Assembly (NCBI GenBank): GCA_020081605.1
Contig: JAHREC010000062.1
Coordinates: forward strand, 1,736,001 to 1,800,000
Reading direction: 5' to 3'
DNA length: 64,000 nucleotides
From: Albifimbria verrucaria
Taxonomy: Eukaryota > Ascomycota > Sordariomycetes > Hypocreales > Stachybotryaceae
A model generated the notes under the pieces. That model worked only from the letters and a program-made list of their open reading frames with translations. It was not told the DNA's origin and ran no database searches. The position numbers were made by a program, and so were the translations under genes. Shown here piece by piece: positions 11,915-23,518 of this stretch (the stretch's first letter is position 1; each line of letters starts with the position of its first letter).

Positions 11915-13562
11915 TTGCCTTCCCCTCGACTCGTCGTGTCTTTGTCCTTTTGCCTTTATTGACAACTCGATCCCGGACAAGAAGCCCCTTCATTGAGGCC
12001 TTTTCCCTATCTCATCCTCCCCATTCATCCGAGAGCACATCCTCTGTGTCCATTGTCTAAAATAGACAAAGGCCCGGTGGGCCTCGTGCCGTTCAAGCTA
12101 ACCCACTGCACTTAACTTACAACTGCATCTATCCCCGTGAGGCGGTACGAGGTACCTCCCTGTCTTACCTCACCTTCCACTCGCTCGCTCGCTGCCTCTC
12201 ACCTTCCTCTGCTTGGTACCTCTCTTGCCTTTCCCTAAAGGTACATACCACATCATTCACCAGGTAGGCCAAATCTCCATCATGGTTTTTTCTTTTCTCT
12301 TTTCTCTTTTCTTTTTCTCTTTCCTTTTTCTTCTTCCTTCCTCTCCGTTAATTGAAAGCAACCCGAGATACAAGAATCCCCAGGCAGGGCAGGTGCTTGA
12401 ACTACCTACTTCACTTCTTCGTCTCTCCTGTCCTCTTCCTTCTCCCTCTCTCCAGATTACCTTCTGCCTTACTTGCCCTATTGAAGTTGGGTTGCCCTAC
12501 CTTTGGACTCGTCACGGCCTTCTCCCCCTACTTCCATCTACCGTTCTTTCATTTCCGTAATAACCTACCTTTTCACATTTTCTTTCCTCGTCTCCTTCTC
12601 TTTTCCTCACCCGCCGACTTTTCATTTGGCACGTCTCTTCAGGCTCGTTCGTCTCAGCTGTGGGACACGAACTTGTAGCCAAGCCCCAGGCTCAGCCATT
12701 GTGCCTTCATTGGTTGCCCCGTGCCCTCGACAACCCATTTGCATGATACGCCTCTAGACGGCCATCCTAATTGCCTTGCCTCGCCTTGCCTTACCTTGGT
12801 CTGTGAGTTGCTTGCTAGTTTGCCTGCATGTTTTCTCTTGCATTGCTTCGCCATCTTTGGCTCACTTGTTTCGCGGGTCTGCCTTATCATCATCTTCACC
12901 TTGATCGGTGCATGCGCTCCAACACAAACTGACTCTTTTGTCCGAATTGTTCCAGCTCTGCTATGCCATTGCTCTGCTGCTTGCATCTAATCTGAATTGG
13001 ATTGATCCTGCGCTGTCGGGCCTGACACAGAGATATCAGCCAAACCTCCAAGTCGGCCGAGAACGCCCCCTCGACGCCCTCTCCCCACCGAACCACCACA
13101 AGCAACCTGCACAGGACCAGGCAAATGCCGACATCTCCAGCCTAACTCCGCACCACCTCGCCAACGCTTTCCACCACCTTCGTGACGATACCGACGCTGC
13201 ACTGTCCCTTTGGATTGTCGCCCTCTTCTTCTCTTCTCCTTTCCCTTGGCTGTGCAACCTTGGTCATGCATAGTCCTAAGACTTCTATACTGCTTTGATC
13301 CTCGACTCTTCGCGTCAATCCATCGACTACATTAACTCCCGCGACGGTTTGTTCGAATTCCTTCAAACCGGCGCCGTCTTGGTAACGTTGGCCGCTTTTC
13401 AAACGCGTTGAGGTCTTTTGGCTGGCGTGCTGTGCGCGGATTTGACGCAACGGTCACGACATCTGTTGCTTTCCCTTCCTGTCTCCAGGGATATGATATG
13501 ATTCACACCGATTCTGTCACCGACTAGAGGCCTCATAAACACGCCGAGGCAATTTGTCAGAC

Positions 13563-14438
13563 ATGCCTATGCCCTTTCAACATGTAAGAACCAAACCCCA
13601 TGGCCTCGATTGCAACCTTGTTCTTTCTGGGCATAAATCAATCAAAAATATTGACTCTGATCCCTTTTATAGCCTTTTCAGGAGGCCCAGTTCGACATCT
13701 TCGACTGGTGTCCTAAGTTCCAATCCTGCTTACAATACTTCCTCGACCACGGCCAGTATAGCAGTCCGGTTCAGGCAGTCGCTGCCTTCATCAATATCCA
13801 TTTACCAGCCCAGAAGCAGCTGGGCCAGCCAGAAGCCCCATGGCCTTGGTAATCCTGGCATCAATACCCCTTCACGAATGTCCGCATCTTCGAATAATGT
13901 ACATCGCGGAATCATGTCTCCAGCTGTCACTGTTGTTCCTTACATACGACGCCTAGTTGCCACCGGCTTTGACTCTCCTGCAGTACTTCATGGCTTCTTT
14001 GGCGATGATTGGGCCGAAGGCATCGGACCTTTCCACGAAACCGAGCGAAGAAATTACCTGTTTGCCGCTAAAAGCGATAACTGGTTGAGGGTTAAGACAA
14101 ACTACGACATGGATAATGGCCAAACTATTCCGTTTCTGCGGCCGTTGCAAAACGTGACAGAGAAGGAGATTCAAGACGCTGAAACCTACTGGAGTGAATG
14201 GTTGGCTATGCAGGACTGGATGCTTGGGCCCCGGGCACCTGCAGGTGTGCGTCGTGGGCCTACAAACCCTAATGTTTGGAAGAGGAGCTCCCACAGGCGT
14301 TGGCTTTCTTCAAATCAAGCATGGAGTTTGCTGAGAAATCAGTCGACTCAGGATGGACGGAGTAAGTGGGCGTTGTTAAGGTCATTTTGGGCTGGGCATA
14401 AACTGGATAGTGGCGTTGAGGTTCGAGCCTGTCAATGA
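13563..14438 (+). CDS. Conserved fungal protein of unknown function (Ilp-like)
   Basis: Member of a family widespread in filamentous ascomycetes and sometimes labelled 'Ilp is an apoptosis inhibitor'; that function is not supported by any domain visible here. Exon 1 encodes only MPMPFQH. An intron spans 13584-13681. Exon 2 opens with EAQFDIFDWCPKFQSC and LQYFLDHGQYSSPVQAVAAF, then a low-complexity linker. The second conserved half holds PYIRRLVATGFDSPAVLHGF, ERRNYLFAAKS, IPFLRPLQNVTEKEI and WSEWLAMQDWMLGPRAP. The two halves lie in different frames; one base is lost or gained in the linker near 13840, where the first frame meets a TAA. The long pyrimidine-rich upstream region suggests an extended 5' leader. 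The divergent C-terminal tail after GPRAP is not conserved as far as I can tell. Confidence 0.7.
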   Translation: MPMPFQHVRTKPHGLDCNLVLSGHKSIKNIDSDPFYSLFRRPSSTSSTGVLSSNPAYNTSSTTASIAVRFRQSLPSSISIYQPRSSWASQKPHGLGNPGINTPSRMSASSNNVHRGIMSPAVTVVPYIRRLVATGFDSPAVLHGFFGDDWAEGIGPFHETERRNYLFAAKSDNWLRVKTNYDMDNGQTIPFLRPLQNVTEKEIQDAETYWSEWLAMQDWMLGPRAPAGVRRGPTNPNVWKRSSHRRWLSSNQAWSLLRNQSTQDGRSKWALLRSFWAGHKLDSGVEVRACQ

Positions 14439-15029
14439 CATTTAATCCCACGACACATACATGTAGCGATACCGTATAATCAGAGCTTATTGTAGCACTC
14501 TTAGGACTAGACTAATGACGCTGTCTCTTCGGCCGTCATTGAAGTTGTGTATTGCACTTCCCCGACTCCGACTGCCCGACGCTCGTTCTGCTCCAGGCTC
14601 ACTACCTTGGTGAGATCGTACAAATATATACATATGGGATTATTGCAACCCTGTGTCACAGTCATTAAGTGACATTGCCTAGTCTGATGTCATGCCAACT
14701 TTTGTTCTCCCGAGACCTGGGCACGTCACCCGGCAATTTTTCCACTCCACGTCTTTCCTTGACAAACGAAACATAAAAACCGAAATGTGCCGTGGCTAAC
14801 GGATGCCTATGACCCAACGCGCAGTTGAATGCAACCCTGCATGCACCGGGATAGTGTGAAGTCACCAACGCCAACCCTCTGTCCACTAAAATCCTTCCCC
14901 CTCCCAACGCCTGCGATGATGAATCAAAGGAAATACCGCCCCGTCTCTGTCGAGCCAAGACGTGCCCCAGCAGCGAACCGGTGGCTTGCTTCTCGGATCT
15001 CGACAGGGTACTGGGACGGTCACGCCACT
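14439..15029. other. Tail-to-tail spacer, no gene
   Basis: Lies between the convergent ends of the Ilp-like gene and SET1 and should hold both 3' untranslated regions. Nothing else was recognised. Confidence 0.5.
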
Positions 15030-18000
15030 TTAATTAAGGAATCCCTTACACGCCGCTGTGCCGCAAAGACAGGGGATACGGTCTAAGCTGCCAATCTCAC
15101 GTTCGAATTTGTAATCGTACGTCAGCTCCTCATCTATCAAAACCAGTTAGCATTTCATTCCCTAGGATATCAGGTCGGATGGATGGTCTGAGCCAGGAGT
15201 CGAAAGGTGTATCGGGGAACTTACTCATGGCAATGTCGCGAAGCGCGTAGATGACGATTCGCTTGCTGCCCTCTACCTTGATGATTTTGGCTGTGCAGTT
15301 GGGCATGCAACTGTGGTTGATGAAACGAGCAATGCCACCCTTTTTGGTCGCGTCGATGACGGTGTTGTCATCAATTCGGAACAAGTAGCTGCTGCCGATG
15401 CCGCTCTTGAGATAGCGCTTCTCACGGATTTCAGCAATTTGCTGCCTGACCTCTTCACCCACATACTCGATAATCATGTCGTCCTTGGCGATGTTTTCCA
15501 TGGCATAGAGACCCCAATTGTGGATGGCTGAGCGGGCAAACTTGACAGGCTTCTTGCGCTTCTTAAGCTGGTTGAATTTGAAGACGTCAGAGTCCTGGCC
15601 AAGAGTCTTCTTCTGATCATTGAGGTCGGCAACATAACGTCGATTGGTTGCACGGTTCGCTCTCGAGCTACCCTTTGCCGCCAACTTCTCTGCAGCAAGC
15701 TTAGCGGCCTCGGAGATTGCTGTAGTAGAGTCCTTCCCGTTCTTCTTGAAGCTGGCTTCTCTCTCTTCTCTGGCTTTCTGTACCTTGATATGATGAGGCA
15801 GATATTTCGACTTCTCAGAATTGAGTATCTTCTTGACACCTTCGGTCCTGGCACATCCCGTTGGATTCGAGACATAATAGCCTTCAATCTTGACTGGCTC
15901 GCCCGCACTCTTGTCCTTGGTATTGAGCTCCCGAACACGATTGCGTTTCCAAAGCCACAATTCCGGGTCTCCAATTTCACCAATGCTGAATCTTTTCAGA
16001 AGCTTGGGCATATCGGGTCCATCCTTCGGGCCAAGGGCAAACGCCTGTAGAGTGGTAATATCAGGCTTGAAACCATCAGGAGTGCTAGCGCGGCAATCAA
16101 AGGTTCTGAAGCAAAGAGCTTTTCATCAAACTTGTCCACGGTAGGCTCCGCCTGGATTGGCTCCTTCAACTCGGGTTCAGCTTCAGCTTCAGCTTCAGCT
16201 TCAGGCACCTCGGCTGTTTCCTCATCCTCGTCATCTCCTCGTTGCGAGTCTATCTCTTGCTGCTCTTGCTGCTTCAAGGCTTCCCTCTCTTCGAAGACCT
16301 GCTTTTTAGACTTCTTCTTTAGCTTGCCTAATTTTTTCTTCTCGGCCTTGGCAGCTTGCAATACTGGGGTTTGGGATCGAGAGAACGAGCTGTCATCATC
16401 TTGCTCTTCTGCAGCTGCAGGAACTGGGGTAGTATCCTCGGAGCCTTCTTGGTCTCTCAGCTCGGCAGGAATGCGTGCAAGCTTGACTCCGAATAGCTCT
16501 TCGTCGGACTTCTTTCTGCGCTTCATTGCGGTCTCAATAGACGCTTCGATCTTACGCTTCTTAGACAAAGCGACGTCAGTGACTGCGAGGCTAGCCTCGG
16601 TCATAGAGTCATCTTCAGGCGGACCCCAAGCCCCAAACTCATCTTTCGATGCTTCATCATCCGTGCTCATTCGACTTCGTGATCGTGACTCAGGCTCTTC
16701 GGTATCGTGGACCGCGAGCAGTCGGTCATCGGTATCATCATCCGATTCCACGTCACTATCCAAGCTTTTAAGCCGATGATGTAGTGAACGAATTGCAGTT
16801 CGGGCCATTGCCCCACGCCTGCGATCGAGCACACTGGGTCCATGCCGTTGGGCCTGACCCTTGGCCTTGCTTTTACGTATCCTGGGCAGTGCGGTCAGGT
16901 TGAAACGATTGCTCCTGCGGTCGATAGGATCGGCTCGTGAGTTAGGAGTGCCGACCCGAGAACTGTCATTGCCATCGTCGAATGCCGAGTCATCTTCCAG
17001 ATCATCAGGATGTTCGATGTTGAGTTTGCGTCTTTTCGCGACATGCTTGGCAGGATCCAAGAAATCAGCCAGCGACGGTGCAGCAACTTGCGTGCGGATG
17101 TGTCTGATAAGATGTTCTGTCATCTCCCGTCGCACCACTTCGACTGCTTCGATGACTGGGTCGAAATTCTTCGCCCTCTGCTTCTTCTCTTCCTCGAAGT
17201 CCGCCTCTTCTTCCCGTCGACGACGATCCAAATCACCATCATTTCGGCGGCTTTCATTAGGGCGAGACCTTTCTGGACTTTCACTTCTGCGATGTCCACT
17301 ATCTGCAGCTCGCGTCGTTCTAGGAAGGCAAAGCTGCATGCCCATATCGTAAGTGAAGAATTCCGTATGGTTGACCGCCCGAAAGCATCGCTCTGCCTCA
17401 TTTCGTCCAGTGAAGGAGTTTCTAAAAATGATATAATACCCAGTTTTGTCAAAACGAATGTCTTCGAAGCCGTAATTCTTAAGACGCTTCTTCATATGCG
17501 GGATGATGCTAACCAAAACGGGGACCTTATCTCCCGCTACGAAAATGTAAGGCTCATTGGCCAGTTGCGCTGTGATGTTGGGTACGTCGACTTGAGTCTG
17601 TGTTCGGGGTTGGGCGGGAGTAGGGAGCTGTTGAGTTGCAGGGGTTGCAGGCTGTCGTTGAGTAGCCGGGCCTTTGGGCCCTGTTGGAGGGGCCTGGCAA
17701 AACCAGGTACGGTGGATGATTTGGGCCCTGTAGGCGGTGCCTTGAGCGCAGGAGAGGCTGCAGCAGCTCTCTCTTTGTTTATCCTCTCTCGCTCTTTCTT
17801 TAGATGCTCCTCCAGCATCCTCGCACTCTTGCGACCCTCAGGATCATATTCCACCTTGACCACGTCTGCATCAACCTTTATGCCTCGAGTTCGAACAGCC
17901 CGTCGTGCGGCGTCTATGGCAGCCACGGCTGGGCGACCCGTTCGGTTAGAGTTCCCATATCTAATGGTCGCAAAGCCTAAGTAGCTTCCAGTATCTGGGT

Positions 18001-18988
18001 GCATCTTGTTGCTGGCTTCAGCTATTTCGCCAAAAGTCGAAAAGATGGCCGTCACTTTGCTGAAAGGAACCAAGGGTTGAACCGCGTCACGACGATTTGG
18101 GTTGGCGGGCCAGGCCCGATCGACGTCTTTGGATCATAAGGATACGGCTTAAGGTTTTGCGGCGCGGGTAACCAGCGGGCTTTTGGCAGATAGAAGTCGG
18201 TATTGATATAGTTCAAGCGGCTGCCCTTCGCAAGGCGAGGGTCCGCAGGGGGCGTCATCGTTCTATCCAAGCATTAGCCATGAGTTCAGTCCTAGATGAC
18301 GCCCCCTTAGGGGTGGAGATGTATAGTATACGTACCAAACCAAATTCTTCATAGATTGGTTTCGCACTCTTGCTCACACTTTTATTGTGTTTTCGGTCGA
18401 GGAGCGGGTCATAGGTACACTTGGTACCTTTGACTGATCGCAGAGGGTCTCGAGCTGGGGGCGTCCAGCTGGGGACCGTCTGATATCGAGCCATTATAAC
18501 CGTTGGCGAAGGAATCATGAGATGGCTGTCTTGCGGCTCGGTCGGTGGCTAAAGATGCAGGCATATCTAGCTTCGCGTACGAGGGCGTAGATGACGCTGA
18601 GAGTGAGTCTTTCGAGGTTAGAGGGGCGACCACCGATGACAGTCGGGAGGATATAGTGCTCGCAGTTGGTCGCGTAGAATTACTAAGAACCGAGGAGGCG
18701 GAACTTGTATGAGAACTTGCAGAGCCGACAGTACTAGGAATGTCTGCTGGGGGATTCGTTTGCATCGGGGTGATGAGGGGTATCTGAGAGGGTGGTGGAT
18801 TGAGGACGACGGTTGCTGCCGTTCGTGTCGGCTTCCTGTGTTGCCGAGCCCTCTCGCGACGACGACTCAAGGCCATTCGCCTTTAGTTTGGGCCGGTCCT
18901 GGTCAGTCCGAGCCTGTATATCCGCCTTGAGCTTGGGAGCCTGAGGGAAGAACTGCGCGAAGCTCGGGCCGGGAGGAGGGCGAGTCAT
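15030..18988 (-). CDS. SET1: Histone H3 lysine-4 methyltransferase Set1 (COMPASS catalytic subunit)
   Basis: Methylates histone H3 K4 in the nucleus as the catalytic subunit of COMPASS, marking active promoters. About 1,260 residues, the usual size. From the N-terminus ([23 protein letters not shown] 18986-18988): a Ser-rich region; a conserved block with [20 protein letters not shown]; the RRM-type segment ([31 protein letters not shown]); a second RNA-binding-like part ([24 protein letters not shown]); a long acidic region with an EAEAEAEAE repeat; the N-SET domain ([20 protein letters not shown]); and SET with [42 protein letters not shown] and the post-[16 protein letters not shown] at the extreme C-terminus. 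Introns: 18263-18335 and 15134-15224, the latter between IAM and NEELTYDY. About six one-base indels break the frame, including a short T-run before the N-SET domain (16110-16120) and a C-run near 18250. All catalytic motifs are intact. Confidence 0.95.
16175..16204. repeat. In-frame TTCAGC hexamer repeat inside SET1
   Basis: Five tandem copies of a 6-base unit encoding alternating Glu-Ala in the acidic linker of Set1. Length variation here would be frame-neutral. Confidence 0.85.
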
Positions 18989-20181
18989 CGTGTCGATGCG
19001 CTCTGGTTATCTGTTCCCCTGATCCCTGATCATGATATCTCGTGTCTCTGTCTCGAGAAACCACCATTCAGGGTCGATTTGAGTCCTCTAGGGGATGTTG
19101 ACGCAGTGGCACGCGAGGGAGTTGGGTCCACGCGACCGAGAAGCCGGCAAAAATCCAGCGCGATGGCGCCAGCGCTGCCGCATCCACGACCGACGCGTGC
19201 CAGGCGTGAAAAAGTCTGCTCGATGAGAAGAGCTAAATGAGGCGACCAAAATATAGTGGGTGATGAGAGAGGTGTCGAAGGGACCGAGACGCGAGGGACA
19301 GCGTCGACCGGAGCAGCGTGGTGAGAAGTTGAAGGTTCGAAGCACTTTATTCAGGGATGCCAAAAGTCACTAATTCTTGGCCCTTGTCACCCAGCCATTG
19401 TTTAGGAGCAGCCACGGCAGTCCGGAATTGTGCCACACTCCGGCCATGCTGTCGTCGGCCAGCGGTGAAATATTTTTCCGGCTGTGCATTTGCACTGCCA
19501 TTCACCTGCACTCTTGCATCAGCAAACGCCGGAATGGGTAAGCTGCAATCTATTTATGTCTTGCAGACGACAAAGATGAAAGCAGGCAGATGCTTTGTTG
19601 TATAGTAGATAACGGGAAGACGCATGCTACAGTACAAGTTCCATGCCAAGCACGGACAAGTCACTCGTGTCAAATCATGATCATGCTCCTGAGCACGGTT
19701 TCTTTTGGACTGTAAAGTACAGCACTGTGATCGTACAGTACATACCTTATTGGAACAGACATAGAATACCGCAATTATACATTTAACCCACACTACATAC
19801 ATGTACCGGTACCTCACATAGTGAGATCCCCGTAACTGCACGTTTGTTCGTGAAGTGCTTTATCAAGTCATTAAAGAGGCACTTTGATCCAGCTGTGCGA
19901 GGCACTTATTGACATAAGAGTCTCGCATCAGTGATCATGATTACTACTTACAGTACAGTATTGCAGATCCCGTATCTTCAAGAATTTATTTATATACACG
20001 TACGTTTACTGTACAGTACAAGAGCTTACTATATACTCATGGCTCTTATACAAGACGTTGCTTGCTCCTTATCATAGTAACCCGACGCCATCTTGCTCCA
20101 AATCGCACATTCACTCCCAGACACTGGATAAGTTCGACAACTAAACTCCAGGCTGCCATAGTGGCAGAAATGACCATGTCA
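18989..20181. other. Spacer upstream of SET1 and downstream of the Scp3 gene
   Basis: The SET1 promoter must lie in the left part. A minus-strand reading frame at 19088-19363 has no recognisable features and is not called. The right part (19700-20020) is A+T-rich and carries repeated TACAGTAC/GTACTGTAC motifs at 19733-19741, 19949-19960 and 20007-20019, the last a perfect 12-base palindrome (TACTGTACAGTA). Confidence 0.5.
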
Positions 20182-21508
20182 TCATTTGAATTCAAACTCT
20201 TCTTCATCATCTGCAAGAAGCGCCTGAGGTATCTTGATGCCTGGAAGATCCTCGTCGTCACTGTCATGGTCGAACATGGAAACAAAAGAGGGACTGCCCG
20301 GTCATCATGAATAGGTTGTGCGATAGGTGTGCCTCTTTGCAAGCGTGCAGGTGTGATTGTCAATTCTGACCAGTCTTCCGTAGGGTTGATAGCACGTAGT
20401 GTCTGACTTGGTCCAGGTGCATCCCGTGGCTTTGTGGGGTGAACAATGGATGAGGCCGTCCTTCCTTTGTTGTAACCCAGTGTTGTCCGCGAGGCAACAT
20501 TTCCTGCGGCACCACTGGAACTTGGATTGGTTAGAGAGGTTTCAGCCTTCGTCTTTGAAGTGTGTATCAATGAGCTGAGCGGCTTCCTCACTGGGCCTGC
20601 TGACGATGCACTCCGAGCTGTAATACTCTTCTCGCGGTCTGTGGGCATTGCAAGTGCTGATGCTGCCCTTCTTGATGCGATCGTGGGGGTTGCGCTGAAG
20701 TGTTCTTACAGTTGCTAACTTAGAGGCTGTCTTCGTCGGCTGGGAGATAATGGTTTTCTTGACTGCCGGCTTGATGACTTTGTTCTCCTCTCCAACACCC
20801 CAATCAAGGGCATCAAGTTCCTGCTGATTCCTTTTATCGGCTTCTTCGACAACCTTCTTCATTTCCTCGGCAAATTGCTTATCCCTGCGAGAGACTCCAT
20901 TTTCATCGATTGGGTTATGGAAATGCTCGTAATAGCCTTTGAGTAGGTTCTCTTTTTGAAGTCCACGTACGGTCAATCCTCCCTTGGGGAGGACATCAGA
21001 CTCGTAAGGGAGCGGCTTTGGGTTTGGAGGAGCAAATTCAGGTTCGTCGTCAGAGGCGTTATTCTCGTCAGACTTGACAGTGAGTTTTAAGGGCACAATC
21101 TGTTTCTGTAGCGGCTTGTGTGTGGTTGTTGGTTTTGCTTGGGATTTTCCAATTTGCTTCACTGTGTCTTTTCCTCCAAGGACATGGTCTGTTCTCGCTT
21201 TGGCGTTGGTGGTTTTGTTTCCAAGCGGAGCTCGGGCTCGGGTCTCTGTAAGAGAAGCTTGTTAGTGGTGGTCAATGTTTGCACTTGGACATTGGCAAGT
21301 GTACCTGACGGAGTCACCAAGACCTGTCTCGTTGTTTTAACATCTTTGAGCACCGATTTTCCGGGAAAAATTGTTGTTGCATTCTCGTCGTTGTGCCCAA
21401 ACTTTGACGGCGTTTTCGGAAAACGGGCGCCAGGTGTTTTTGGCTGTTGTTTGGCATTTCCTGGTGCGTGGGCACCAGGTTCTCTTGATTTCTATGCGTC
21501 GTGAGCAT
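20182..21508 (-). CDS. Securin-like / spindle poison sensitivity protein Scp3 family
   Basis: Filamentous-ascomycete family named for spindle poison sensitivity and resembling securins at the N-terminus; probably acts in mitosis. The start ATG (21506-21508) gives MLTTHRNQENLVP, a NQEN degron-like opening. It is followed by KTPGARFPKTPSKFGHNDEN and, after an intron at 21246-21304, APLGNKTTNAKARTDHVLGG. The middle has the strongly conserved EFAPPNPKPLPYESDVLP, GGLTVRGLQKENLLKGYYEH and NPIDENGVSRRD, then a charged helix with ELDALDW. The C-terminus is acidic: FDHDSDDEDLPGIKIPQALL and DDEEEFEFK before the stop 20182-20184. At least two indels: one missing A in the run before TPGARF (near 21440), and one near 20275 before the FDHDSDDEDL tail. 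Paired head-to-head with tropomyosin. Confidence 0.7.
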
Positions 21509-21866
21509 GATCGATATCAAATCGTCTGTAAATCTGTTGCTTCGTCGTTGGTGTCTGGGGAAAAGACAATGGAAATTGGTTGCGACGATCTTGTTTTGAT
21601 CATTCGATGGCATGGGGTTGACGGGACAACAGCAAGCCACGCTTTCCATGAAAGCATGTGCCAGTCCGGCAGCCACTCACAAGCCACACGGCCTAGGCAG
21701 GTACCTCCAACCAACCTGGTGGAGGGGTTATGGCTTCTCCTGACCCCATCCCCTTTCCCGGTCACCGTACGCCCATCACTCCAAGCTTGACTGATTAACT
21801 ACGCAGTCCGTTCATCTCAAACAACCCCCTCGAAATCCAATACCCTTCATTCTTCTATAAATCAAC
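21509..21866. promoter_or_regulatory. Bidirectional promoter region Scp3-family gene / tropomyosin
   Basis: 358 bases separate the two divergent start codons, so both promoters and leaders must share it. The tropomyosin side has a pyrimidine-rich stretch and a TATAAAT-like sequence (near 21856) just before the ATG. The other side shows no clear element. Confidence 0.45.
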
Positions 21867-22552
21867 ATGGATCGCATCAAGGAGGTTCGTTATTACTCTG
21901 CCCTATTCCTATACCCCACCACCGACGCTTGGAGGGGTAGCCGATGTTTTCTTGGTCATTTATCTAACGCTTGGGTCAACAGAAGCTGGCCTCCCTCCGG
22001 TTGGAGGCCGACGAGGCGAGCGCTAAGGCTGAGGAGCTCGCTGCCAAGGTCAAGACCTTGGAACAGGAAAACCTGTCGAAGGAGCAGGAGATTACCTCTC
22101 TCCAGCACAAGAACAACCTCCTTGAGACCGAGGTCGAGAAGCTAGAGACTGCCATCAAGGACTTCAAGAAGGCAGCTGATGAGGGTCAACAACACGGCAC
22201 CCAGAACGAGACCCTGCAGCGACGCCTGCAGCTCCTCGAGGAGGAGGCTGAGGCTGCTGACAAGACCCTCCGCGAGGCCAATGACAAGTAAGTTGTTGCC
22301 GTACCAGTCAACCGCTGTAGCCTCCGTCTACCCCGGGTGTCTACTCTCAACGGATTGGAGAGCTTGTGGAGCTGATCACATTTGTTTAGGCTTCGACAGA
22401 CCGATGTCAAGGCTGGCCATTTCGAGCGCAAGGTGCAGGCCCTCGAGAACGAGCGCGACCAGTGGGAACAGAAGTACGAGGAGATGGCCGCCAAGCACAC
22501 GACTCTGCAGAAGCAGCTGGACGACCTTCAGCAGGAAATCAACGGCTTTTAA
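21867..22552 (+). CDS. Tropomyosin
   Basis: Actin-cable-stabilising coiled coil needed for polarised growth and cytokinesis. 161 residues, the normal length for short fungal tropomyosins, and helical throughout with heptad spacing (MDRIKEKLASLRLEADEASA, KVKTLEQENLSKEQEI, LQLLEEEAEAADKTLREAND, KQLDDLQQEINGF). Three exons: 21867-21884, 21983-22287 and 22390-22552. The introns (21885-21982 and 22288-22389) have good GT..AG ends. The first exon holds only six codons. The reading frame is clean throughout, unlike most neighbours. Convergent with RRP17. Confidence 0.97.
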
Positions 22553-22812
22553 ATGGGTCATCAACAGGATCACAAGCAACCAGGCGTCAAATAGCATCCG
22601 CAGTTTGTTAGGCAGCAGATGGAGGAACCAATATCTGGCAGCGATCTTGCACGCAGGGGTTTCCAAGCCATGCCCAAACAGCGAACGGTGTAGCAGCAGA
22701 AACATGTTTTGGCTCTTCCTCACGTAGGGAAAGCCGGGATTTTGTAGGGTATCTATAATTGAATGCGGCTGGTGCCGCTCATCAAACAATCTCCTTCGTT
22801 GCCTACCAAGCA

Positions 22813-23518
22813 CTAGCCTGGCCTTCGTGATCTACTCTTCAAACTTTGCCTCTTGTTGGTTAAGTTGCGCTCAAACTTGTTTTCATAGCGGAACTTCTTC
22901 TTCCGTTTCTTTGGTTTCGGCGGACCATCAGTTTTGCTTGCGTTGCTCTCGGCTTCCTTGTCCTTCCCATCCTCACTCCCTTCATCGTCTTCACCAGGCT
23001 GCTCAGGCCGGTTAAGGCCATCTCTAGTAACTGATACGGATTCCACGGTGACTGTTGTGTAGCGATCCTCGTCAATATACTCCTCCTCATGGTCTATAAT
23101 TTCCAGATCAGGCTTATCCGGAAAACCATCCCACTCTTCATCCGTTGAGTTCTGCTCGATCTCGGGTACGACAGCGCCGGACTCTCGCAGCATTCTGTTG
23201 ACATTCTGGACATGTTCCTCAACTTCTCGGCGACGCTCCTCTCGTATCTAGAATCTCAAGTCAGTCTCGTGCGCACATGTAGAACATGTTGGGGTGCAAT
23301 AATTACCTGTTTGCGGGTCTCGAGCTTTTCTTGACGAGCTCTCTTTGCGGCCTCCTCTTGCGCATGCTTTATTCTCTGGAGCTTGCGTTTGTGAAAGCCT
23401 GTGAGGTACTCTTGCCGGGCATCGTTGTCGAATGAAATCTCCTCGATGGCAGATGTGGACTTCCGCTTTTTGCTTGGAGGGGAAGAATGCTCTTCTTTAC
23501 CCTCGGCTTGGCGAACAT
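22813..23518 (-). CDS. RRP17: Ribosomal RNA-processing protein 17 (Nop25/NOL12 family)
   Basis: Nucleolar factor for 5' end processing of pre-60S rRNA. The ATG at 23516-23518 gives MFAKPR, then PPPSKKRKSTSAIEEISFD, the family core YLTGFHKRKLQRIKHAQEEA, and a helix rich in Lys/Arg/Glu. An intron (23248-23306) separates ETRKQ from IREERRREVEEHV. The C-terminal half is acidic, then strongly basic (KPKKRKKKFRYENKFERN), typical of a nucleolar protein. One C is missing in the C-run before PPPSKKRK (near 23485), so the upstream frame runs on artificially. Head-to-head with BIG1. Confidence 0.88.

Larger units (their letters stand above)
5122..13562. other. 8.4-kb gene-free block
   Basis: No exon with a recognisable protein was found on either strand. 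The left part (about 5.1-6.4 kb) is richer in A+T than the gene-dense part and may contain decayed DNA, but no transposase or reverse transcriptase remnant could be read. The middle holds a perfect palindrome (8282-8306) and a tRNA-like module (8339-8415). From 9.9 to 11.9 kb there are many 5-base tandem repeats. From about 11.6 to 13.5 kb the + strand is strongly pyrimidine-rich, the usual character of a long fungal promoter or 5' leader, here belonging to the gene at 13563. Confidence 0.55.

Noticed and set aside
11329..12060. Coding regions in the pyrimidine-rich tract
   Set aside because: Several frames stay open only because C/T-rich DNA lacks stop codons; translations are Pro/Ser/Leu-rich in every frame and match nothing.
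15030..18988. SET1 as a pseudogene
   Set aside because: All SET and post-SET motifs are intact, the gene is normally single-copy, and breaks are one-base indels, several in homopolymers, shared in kind with many other genes here.
19088..19363. Small gene upstream of SET1
   Set aside because: The reading frame is Arg/Ser-rich with no recognisable domain, lies where the SET1 promoter and leader should be, and lacks splice partners.
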